A stretch of DNA of 20,084 nt from Desulfobacterales bacterium (GTDB taxonomy: Bacteria; Desulfobacterota; Desulfobacteria; Desulfobacterales; C00003060). Under the pieces are notes generated by a model. The model saw only the letters and a list, made by a program, of their open reading frames with translations. It was not told the DNA's origin and did no database searches. This document shows, piece after piece, positions 6,322 through 12,132 of this stretch. The translations under genes were made by a program, and so were the position numbers. The stretch is taken from contig JAUWXJ010000015.1 of assembly GCA_030616425.1 (NCBI GenBank), forward strand, positions 1-20,084, read 5' to 3'. Position 1 is the stretch's first letter; each line of letters starts with the position of its first letter.

Positions 6322-7176
6322 ATGATTCTCCTCGGTGCCCATTTTTCCATTGCAGGCGGACTGCATAAAGCCGTGTTAACTGCATCCGAATACGGTTGCA
6401 GTGCTTTGCAGATATTCACAAAAAATGCCAGCACATGGAAGGAGCGAAAACTCTCTTCCCAAGATATTGAACAGTTCGATGCTGCAACAAAGCAGAGCAC
6501 TATAAAATCAATCTGTTCGCATACCCCCTATTTGATCAACCTGGCGTCACCTGAACCTATGAAGTATAAAAAATCCATGAAGGCCCTTGAACATGAACTG
6601 ATACGGTCGACTCAGTTGAGCATACCTTATGTAGTCATGCACCCGGGCTCCCACATGGAGGCTGGAGAAGATAAAGGCCTGCAACGCATCGCTCAAGCGA
6701 TTAACAGAATATTTGACCGCACACCAAGTATCACCTGTCGGCTTCTACTTGAGACCACGGCCGGCCAGGGATCGAATCTGGGCTACGCCTTTGAGCAGCT
6801 GGCCCATATCTCAGACATGGTAGAAGCAAAGGAGAGGATCGGCTTTTGTCTTGATACCTGCCATGTCTTTGCAGCGGGCTACGATCTCCGCACAAAAAAA
6901 GCTTACCGGAAAACCATGCACGCCTTTGACAGCATCATAGGTCTTGACCGTCTCTGCGTTATACATCTGAATGACGCAAAAAAGGGGGTGGGAAGCAGGG
7001 TAGATCGACACGAACACATCGGCGAAGGGACAATCGGAATCAATGCCTTCCGATTCATCATGAATGATTCGAGGCTCAAGGCCATCCCAAAGATCATTGA
7101 AACACCAAAGAAAAAAGGACCCATTGACTACGACCGCCTAAATTTAGAACGGCTGCGGGCCCTCATTATCGAGTAA
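6322..7176 (+). CDS. nfo: Endonuclease IV (AP endonuclease, deoxyribonuclease IV)
   Basis: A 284-residue Zn-dependent TIM-barrel enzyme that cuts 5' to abasic sites in base-excision repair. All metal-ligand motifs are visible: H67 (SHTPY), H107 (VMHPGS), E144 (LLLETTAGQG), D178 and H181 (CLDTCH), H215 (IHLNDAK), D228 and H230 (VDRHEHIGEG) and E260 (IIETP). The start is taken at 6322 because family members begin with (M)xxxGAHxSxAGG; an ATG at 6295 would add nine residues foreign to the family. No convincing Shine-Dalgarno is seen for either. The last part of the gene (7047-7103) is repeated exactly at 9300-9356, and the final 24 codons differ from those of that second copy, so the 3' end of this intact gene may be recombinant. 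It is convergent with the DHQ synthase II gene (21-bp gap). Confidence 0.95.
   Translation: MILLGAHFSIAGGLHKAVLTASEYGCSALQIFTKNASTWKERKLSSQDIEQFDAATKQSTIKSICSHTPYLINLASPEPMKYKKSMKALEHELIRSTQLSIPYVVMHPGSHMEAGEDKGLQRIAQAINRIFDRTPSITCRLLLETTAGQGSNLGYAFEQLAHISDMVEAKERIGFCLDTCHVFAAGYDLRTKKAYRKTMHAFDSIIGLDRLCVIHLNDAKKGVGSRVDRHEHIGEGTIGINAFRFIMNDSRLKAIPKIIETPKKKGPIDYDRLNLERLRALIIE
7047..7103 (+). repeat. 57-bp direct repeat, copy 1 (inside nfo)
   Basis: These 57 bases are identical to 9300-9356. Identity ends abruptly at 7103/9356; upstream, after two mismatches, seven more bases match (7038-7044). The copies are 2,253 bp apart and bracket the archaeal-type aro operon. Confidence 0.95.
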
Positions 7177-7197
7177 CAATTTTTGAGAATGTAAGGG

Positions 7198-8196
7198 TTA
7201 TTTTTCGACTATCGTCTCCTCAATCTTTACCCCGAAATGTCTACCCGCTTCTTCCAGATAGGCAAGCACGCGATCGCCCGCTTTCAGATGGGTGATGGAC
7301 ACGGGCTCCCCTCCGGGCTTGGTCAGCCGGATGGTCTCGGCGTTTTGCATGACCAGCGACAAGGGCTTACCCTTGTAAGCAGCTTCCACCAGCATCATGG
7401 GCCTTTTCTCCACCTTTGCCCTGCCTACGAAGCCAACCTCTGTTCTGCCCTTGTGGTCGATTATCAAAACCGGGTCGCCAATGCTCAAGTCTGCCAGGTA
7501 AGAGGTCTTGCTATCCGGCACACGCAGATAGGCGTGGACCGCTCCGGCGTTGACGCGGAAGGGACGGGTGGCACAATAGGGCGTCTCCACGTTTTCGGCG
7601 TGGACTAGGAACATGCCCGAACTGGAGTTCCCAATGAGCATGCCCTGGCCGGGCTTCATGTTAGTAATGGTATCAACGCAGACCCGGTCTCCCATACCCA
7701 GCGGCCGTACGGACTTAATGGTTGCCTGAACAAGATGGAGCCGCTCTCCCTGTTCCCGTGTTACGGCCGCTGTCCGCTTGATCTCGGAAAGATCGCTTGT
7801 GTCGAGAACCACCCCGTCAACCCCACGCTCCATAATCTTTAACGCAATACTGGCTTCCTCAGCGCTGCTCACCCAGGCCAGCAGGCCCTTGCCCCTCTTG
7901 GCAACAAGGTTTTCAAGCGGGATCACCTTCCAGTCGCTGGTTTTGATCAGAATCAGCCTATCAGCCGGCACCTTGAGCGCCTTGGCCTCGTCCTTTGCCG
8001 AGGAAATGATAACCTCGACCACGTCCTCGCCTAATTTCAAATCGCCGTCCAGCGACACCGTCTTGATCAGCCCAAGTTCATGTACTTTTTTCGACTGGCC
8101 TCGGGGAACAATCACGGCGTCAGCTCCACTCTCCAGCGCGGTAGTCACAACCTTCTTCTTATAGGGCTTCGCATTAACCCAAAAAAGCCTCGGCAT
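7198..8196 (-). CDS. aroB': 3-Dehydroquinate synthase II (archaeal type, AroB')
   Basis: A 332-residue enzyme of the family typified by Methanocaldococcus MJ1249. It converts 2-amino-3,7-dideoxy-D-threo-hept-6-ulosonate to 3-dehydroquinate by NAD-dependent oxidative deamination and cyclisation. It is unrelated to the usual AroB. Recognisable family features are the N-terminal WVNAKPYKKKVVTTALESGAD, the central VCVDTITNMKPGQGMLIGN and a C-terminal half with the SSSGMFLVHAE and RPFRVNAGAVHAY segments. The ATG at 8196 has an excellent Shine-Dalgarno (AAGGAGAG, four bases upstream). It lies 75 bp downstream of the ADH synthase gene on the same strand, forming the complete entry module of the methanogen-type shikimate route. 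By eye the gene is richer in G+C than nfo, and the operon lies between two nfo 3' ends, both suggesting acquisition by transfer. Confidence in the family is high. Confidence 0.92.
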   Translation of the reverse strand: MPRLFWVNAKPYKKKVVTTALESGADAVIVPRGQSKKVHELGLIKTVSLDGDLKLGEDVVEVIISSAKDEAKALKVPADRLILIKTSDWKVIPLENLVAKRGKGLLAWVSSAEEASIALKIMERGVDGVVLDTSDLSEIKRTAAVTREQGERLHLVQATIKSVRPLGMGDRVCVDTITNMKPGQGMLIGNSSSGMFLVHAENVETPYCATRPFRVNAGAVHAYLRVPDSKTSYLADLSIGDPVLIIDHKGRTEVGFVGRAKVEKRPMMLVEAAYKGKPLSLVMQNAETIRLTKPGGEPVSITHLKAGDRVLAYLEEAGRHFGVKIEETIVEK

Positions 8197-8271
8197 GATA
8201 CTCTCCTTTGTCCCCTTTTAGGGCCTGGATCCTGGCCACCAACGTTTGCTACGGAAAATGAGGCGCGGGCT

Positions 8272-9072
8272 TTATGCCTCGCCCTTGAGTATTTTCATTG
8301 CCTGTCTGGCAGTCTTCCCCTCGTGCACAATGGCACATGCGGCAGACACCAAGCGGACCGGTTTCTGGTGCTGGAAAGCATTGCGGCCCATTGATAGTCC
8401 GGCCGCTCCGGCTTTCATGGCGCCCTCCACCATCTTCAGGGTCTCCTCGTCGGAAAGCTTAGACCCGCCGGCTATGACCACAGGAATGGGACATCCCCTG
8501 ACCACATTTTTGAAGGATTTAGGAGATCCAGTATAGGGAACCTTGACGATGTCCGCCCCAAGCTCTGCGCCGACGCGAGCCGCGATCTTCACGTTCTCAA
8601 CGGCTTTCTCATTATCGACCTTGGGCCCGCGCGGATAAACCATGGCAAGCAGCGGCATACCCCAGTAATCGGCGGCTTCGGCAACGTCGCCGAAAGCTTC
8701 CAGCATTTCACCCTCGTTCTCGGCACCGATGTTGACGTGGATACTGACAGCATCCGCTCCAACTCGAACTGCACGCTCCACCGAACAGACCAGCACTTTG
8801 CGGTTCGGATCCGGGGACAGGGTCGTGCTTCCCGAAAGATGTACAATCAGGCCTATGTCACGCCCATAACGGCGATGCCCCTGGCCTACCATGCCCGAAT
8901 GTTCGACTACCGCATTCGCACCGCCCTTGGCTACCATGTCCACGGTCTTGGGCAGATCGATCAGACCCTTGATCGGGCCGACCGTCACCCCGTGGTCCAT
9001 CGGAACGATGACGGTCTTGCCGGTTTCCCGGTTCATGATACGTTCTTTACGTACTTCCTTACCAATTCTCAT
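8272..9072 (-). CDS. aroA': 2-Amino-3,7-dideoxy-D-threo-hept-6-ulosonate synthase (ADH synthase, AroA')
   Basis: A class I aldolase-like enzyme that condenses a 6-deoxy-ketohexose phosphate with L-aspartate semialdehyde; with AroB' it replaces DAHP synthase plus AroB. At 266 residues it matches the length of MJ0400 (273). The catalytic residues described for MJ0400 (Asp33, Tyr153, Lys184) correspond to D26 (VPMDHGV), Y146 (MVYPRG) and K177 (IVKVPYTG), all with a constant offset of seven. The phosphate-binding motifs AGGSK (201-205) and SMGRN (227-231) are present. The ATG at 9072 is preceded by GGGGGAGG, with eight bases to the start. This gene is first in the two-gene operon. The closest alternative, fructose-bisphosphate aldolase class I (DhnA), is made unlikely by the AroB' partner. 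Confidence 0.92.
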   Translation of the reverse strand: MRIGKEVRKERIMNRETGKTVIVPMDHGVTVGPIKGLIDLPKTVDMVAKGGANAVVEHSGMVGQGHRRYGRDIGLIVHLSGSTTLSPDPNRKVLVCSVERAVRVGADAVSIHVNIGAENEGEMLEAFGDVAEAADYWGMPLLAMVYPRGPKVDNEKAVENVKIAARVGAELGADIVKVPYTGSPKSFKNVVRGCPIPVVIAGGSKLSDEETLKMVEGAMKAGAAGLSMGRNAFQHQKPVRLVSAACAIVHEGKTARQAMKILKGEA

Positions 9073-9299
9073 TTTTCCATCCTCCCCCTTTCACAATACT
9101 TTGAAACGGCCGTCCTAAAATAGCCTGTATAAGAATCTTTGGCGCTGTCCGACCTCAATTGAACATCCTTATCACGTTTTTCATATTATGTGGAACAGAA
9201 AAATCACTCCTGCAACCAATGACGAAATCCACGATGGGAGCCGCCACCGAATCGGGAGAAGTGCTCAAACTTGAGTTGACAACCCGTTTTAATCAATTG

Positions 9300-9356
9300 C
9301 TTCCGATTCATCATGAATGATTCGAGGCTCAAGGCCATCCCAAAGATCATTGAAAC
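9300..9356 (+). repeat. 57-bp direct repeat, copy 2 (nfo tail fragment)
   Basis: Identical to 7047-7103. Upstream of 9291 the resemblance to nfo disappears; downstream of 9356 the sequence remains nfo-like but diverged. Confidence 0.95.
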
Positions 9357-9429
9357 TCCGAAAAAAAGGGGGTCGGTTGACTACGACCGTATAAACCTGA
9401 ACCGACTCCGTTCACTCGTCTTGAACTGA
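9300..9429 (+). pseudogene. nfo: Orphan 3' end of an endonuclease IV gene
   Basis: This piece encodes the last 42 residues of endonuclease IV in frame and ends with TGA at 9427-9429, exactly where the intact gene ends 2,253 bp away. The first 57 bases equal nfo 7047-7103. The remaining 24 codons differ at most third positions and give 15 of 24 identical residues (for example PKKRGSVDYDRINLNRL versus PKKKGPIDYDRLNLERL). The second part thus looks like an orthologous nfo tail under past protein-level constraint, not a decayed copy of the first. The 5' part of the gene is missing: 9073-9299 has no nfo similarity, convincing ORF or clear promoter. It reads towards the glycosyltransferase gene (convergent, 49 bp). 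It cannot make a functional enzyme on its own. Confidence 0.9.
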
Positions 9430-9478
9430 GGAGTTTTGAAAAAGGAGGCCGGGCGTTCAGGATGAGAGGGCAATCGCA

Positions 9479-10690
9479 TTATCGCTGTCCGTGGTAAGCC
9501 TGTATCACCTCGTGCAGCTTCCTGGCAGCGTTTTTGTGGTCAAAGCGTTTGCCGAGAGCTCGAGCCTGGCTGCTCACGGTCTTTCTGAGGCGGGTGTCCT
9601 TGAGAAGCCTGATAACATGCTCAGTGAACTCACTGTAATCGTCTGTCACGAACATCTCTTCGCCGTTCACCGGATCGATGCCAAACGCTCCAAAGCTAGT
9701 TGAGACGACGGGAAGCCCGCAGGCGAGAGCTTCGAGGATCTTTCCGCGGAATCCCCCTCCGAGTTCGACAGGGGCGACGAAGACGTCGCTTTTCCAGTAG
9801 ACTTCCCTCACGTCGGAGTGCGTCCCTCCCTCCCGGACGACGACGCGGTCGCTTCTGAGAGCGAGGAGCTCGGGAGGGGGCGAGAATCCTATTGCATAGA
9901 AAGTGGCGTCGTGAACCTCTTCCGATATTCTTCCCCAGCAGTGCGTCATGAAGTTTTGCACCGAGTCAACATTGGGGTGATGCCGGAAATTGCCAAGAAA
10001 GAGTATATTCTTTGTATCCCACGATCTCTCGGGAGGAGGAGTGTAGAAGTCAGTGTCAACGCCATGCGGGACCACACTCGTCTTTCCTTTGAGGTCTGGT
10101 GCAAGGCGGATAAGGACCTCCATATCCTCCCGTGTCAGGGAAAAGACGCTGTCGACCGAGCGATACATTCTGAACTCGTATTCGAAAAGCTTCTCGATCG
10201 TCTCTTCACTGATGTGTTCTCCCTTGCTTACCCGCTGCCGGAACGCCTGCGTGTAGCACTCGTGAACAGAGATAACCGTCATGGTGCCGTGAGGAATGAT
10301 TTCCTTCGCACCCTCAAGGTACTGACCCATCATCGAGTACTCGGCAATGATCGCGCCATAGGAACGTCTCGCAAGAAGGGACCTGAAGGCCTCGTCGAGC
10401 TGCGGGTCGTATCCACCGTCTCCTGAAAGGAAGAAGGGGGGACGTTTGAGCCTCGCTTCGAGTTGCTCGACCTCCCTGGAGGTTCTGCCCCTGGGTGAGT
10501 CGATGAGTATGATGTCTTCGCAGTACGGCTCGAGGCTTTTGTCGTTGTGGTCCCCGTCTGAGTAGGCAGGTGCGAGGACCGTTATCCGATAGCCCATTTT
10601 GGAAAGGTTCTTGATCCTGTGATGAATGAGTATAGGGCCCCCAATGACGCTCGCTCTGGGGAAAACTTTGGGTATGTAGAGGAGATTCAA
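9479..10690 (-). CDS. Glycosyltransferase family 4 (GT-B) protein
   Basis: A 403-residue retaining glycosyltransferase of the GT4 type, probably cytoplasmic; donor and acceptor are unknown. The N-terminal Rossmann domain starts MNLLYIPKVFPRASVIGGP with the glycine-rich acceptor-side loop at 17-19. The C-terminal donor domain has VVPHGVDTDFY (206-216), LFLGNFRHHPN (230-240) and GGGFRGKILEALACGLPVV (311-329), which contains the conserved glutamate E320. The TTG start at 10690 is supported by AAAGGAG eight bases upstream, and there is no better ATG. It is the last of three same-strand glycosyltransferase-like genes, separated from its neighbour by 176 bp that holds a structured hairpin region. 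By eye its G+C is higher than in the two upstream genes, so it may have joined the cluster separately. It ends 49 bp from the orphan nfo tail. Confidence 0.9.
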   Translation of the reverse strand: MNLLYIPKVFPRASVIGGPILIHHRIKNLSKMGYRITVLAPAYSDGDHNDKSLEPYCEDIILIDSPRGRTSREVEQLEARLKRPPFFLSGDGGYDPQLDEAFRSLLARRSYGAIIAEYSMMGQYLEGAKEIIPHGTMTVISVHECYTQAFRQRVSKGEHISEETIEKLFEYEFRMYRSVDSVFSLTREDMEVLIRLAPDLKGKTSVVPHGVDTDFYTPPPERSWDTKNILFLGNFRHHPNVDSVQNFMTHCWGRISEEVHDATFYAIGFSPPPELLALRSDRVVVREGGTHSDVREVYWKSDVFVAPVELGGGFRGKILEALACGLPVVSTSFGAFGIDPVNGEEMFVTDDYSEFTEHVIRLLKDTRLRKTVSSQARALGKRFDHKNAARKLHEVIQAYHGQR

Positions 10691-10721
10691 ATTGTATTCT
10701 CCTTTCTAGTGAATCCAGGTG

Positions 10722-10782
10722 GGTGCCTGCGGGAGGGGCTCCCAGTGGAGCTGGAAGGCTCAGCTGCCATCTTCCAGGCACC
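10722..10782 (-). promoter_or_regulatory. Three-way-junction RNA structure upstream of the GT4 gene
   Basis: An outer 8-bp stem (GGTGCCTG 10722-10729, CAGGCACC 10775-10782) encloses two perfect 5-bp hairpins: GGGAG/CTCCC (10731-10735, 10739-10743) and AGCTG/CAGCT (10749-10753, 10761-10765). It ends about 30 bases before the TTG start of the GT4 gene and matches no riboswitch I recognise. It lacks a U-tract on the minus strand, so it is not a simple terminator. Possible roles are an attenuator, an mRNA-processing site or a repeat unit. Confidence 0.4.
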
Positions 10783-10866
10783 ATGAATCCCTCTCAGTGC
10801 CCTCAACCAATAGGGACCACCCCTCAACAAGCCGAGCTTCTCCGGTGTCCTAGCCAGTAACAAGCT

Positions 10867-12093
10867 TTACGATGAGGATAGGAGTTTCCTCAGTCTCTCG
10901 CTTATATCCTCTCGAGCGGTGAACTCCATCATCTTCTCCCACAGCTTCTTGATATGGAGAAACTGGTGGAAAGCGTTCTCCCTGGGAAGAGCCTCGCCGC
11001 GCATGATATCGATATTCTTCAAGGTCTCTCGCGCGCTATCTTCCTTCCCCTCTGTCTGGTACTGATCGGCGAGGATCGTGCACGCTCTCGCGATCTTCTC
11101 CTCGAGGTCGTCCTTCAGAAATGCTCCGGGATAAGGGTCCAGCTCTTCGACGGAAACGTGGCTCATACCCTCCATAGGCTCCTGATCGCGGAGCTTCGCC
11201 CTCTCGTATGTGAAGCGGTAGATATCCTGTCGAAGTGTTTTCCACAGGGGATAGAGTTTTGGTGGGGGGTCATGCACGATATACAATTGATTGTCAAAAA
11301 AGATAGAGAGCCCGAACATCCTGGCATTGATGACATAGTCAATGTCTTCGCCCCGTGGAATACGGACATCAAAAGGGATAGCAGTAAAAAGGGGGCGTGT
11401 GAGTACAAGGCACCCGCCAAGTACCAGTGGAGTTAACTTAATGCGTGGTTGTGTCTCTACAAGGTGACAAAGCGCCTCGTTCAACAAGCGGTGCAAATTC
11501 CAAAAGGCCTTCCATGGTTCGGGCTTTATGCTCCGGCGATAGGCCTTTCGTGGGTCAACGTAATAACCACCAACACCAGCAACGATCTTTCCCTCTACAG
11601 TCTTTTCCAGATGCTCTCTTGCCTTGTGCAGAAAATGTGGATCATCAACATATTCGTCGTCATCCACAAAAACAACCTCTTCGGCGCCTAGAATCTGGGC
11701 CACGATCAACCCCGTATTTCTGATATTTGCATAGCCATCCACGCACAGGAAATCAAGGGCATCCCGATCAGAAAAATCTCGGAAAATCTCTCGCACTCTT
11801 GCCACTAGCGTATTGGGGAAAAGCCAGATCTTTATCCCGGTTTTCTCGGCCACCTGTTTGATGATCCCCATCACCTCTTGGTTGATTTGCTCCTGACTTT
11901 CTGGAGAATCGGTACCGGTAATCACTAGAACCTGAAAATTCTTTTCTTTCACAATATTCAAACTCGTCAATGCCCTTTCAAGGCGCGAGCCAGTGTGACC
12001 AAACTGCTGGTCAAAGGACCTCTGATTCACGGCTTGTGATTCCATAGGAGCCACTTTTGTCCAGTAAGAGGGGATGACAATTAATGTGCTCAT
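10867..12093 (-). CDS. GT-A-fold glycosyltransferase (GT2-like), family not assigned
   Basis: A 408-residue predicted cytoplasmic nucleotide-sugar transferase. The GT-A catalytic elements occur in order: the N-terminal strand LIVIPSY (4-10), the metal-binding DxD-type motif VFVDDDEYVDD (141-151), the GG of LGGCLVLTR (225-233), RGEDIDY (247-253) holding the acceptor-side ED pair, and a metal-ligand histidine H274 in VHDPPP. A helical tail of about 110 residues with no recognised domain follows. Sugar and acceptor cannot be told from sequence. It follows the large GT-like gene by 39 bp on the same strand, so they are almost certainly co-transcribed. Its ATG at 12093 has no Shine-Dalgarno of its own, but it overlaps, as ATGA, the stop of a six-codon leader ORF that does have one, implying coupled translation. 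Confidence 0.85.
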   Translation of the reverse strand: MSTLIVIPSYWTKVAPMESQAVNQRSFDQQFGHTGSRLERALTSLNIVKEKNFQVLVITGTDSPESQEQINQEVMGIIKQVAEKTGIKIWLFPNTLVARVREIFRDFSDRDALDFLCVDGYANIRNTGLIVAQILGAEEVVFVDDDEYVDDPHFLHKAREHLEKTVEGKIVAGVGGYYVDPRKAYRRSIKPEPWKAFWNLHRLLNEALCHLVETQPRIKLTPLVLGGCLVLTRPLFTAIPFDVRIPRGEDIDYVINARMFGLSIFFDNQLYIVHDPPPKLYPLWKTLRQDIYRFTYERAKLRDQEPMEGMSHVSVEELDPYPGAFLKDDLEEKIARACTILADQYQTEGKEDSARETLKNIDIMRGEALPRENAFHQFLHIKKLWEKMMEFTAREDISERLRKLLSSS

Positions 12094-12110
12094 GGTAGCA
12101 GTGTGCTCAT
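12090..12110 (-). CDS. Possible six-residue leader peptide (MSTLLP) coupled to the GT-A gene
   Basis: ATG at 12108-12110 is preceded by GGAGG (12119-12123) at eight bases, the best ribosome site in this junction. The frame reads MSTLLP and stops at TGA, sharing ATGA with the start of the GT-A gene (MSTLIVIP). The first nine bases of the two starts are identical (ATGAGCACA), suggesting a 17-bp tandem duplication of the start region that put the original ribosome site out of frame. It may be a scar or a translational control. Confidence 0.4.
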   Translation of the reverse strand: MSTLLP

Positions 12111-12132
12111 AGTAACAGCCTCCAAAGTAGAC

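Noticed and set aside
7047..9429. Assembly duplication as the explanation for the repeated nfo tail
   Set aside because: The tails after the 57-bp block are substantially different in sequence while keeping frame and stop position, which a simple assembly duplication would not create; it still deserves a long-read check.
10314..10784. A 156-codon minus-strand ORF overlapping the GT4 gene
   Set aside because: It is a frame shadow of the GT4 coding region; GT4 has clear family motifs and the alternative product does not.
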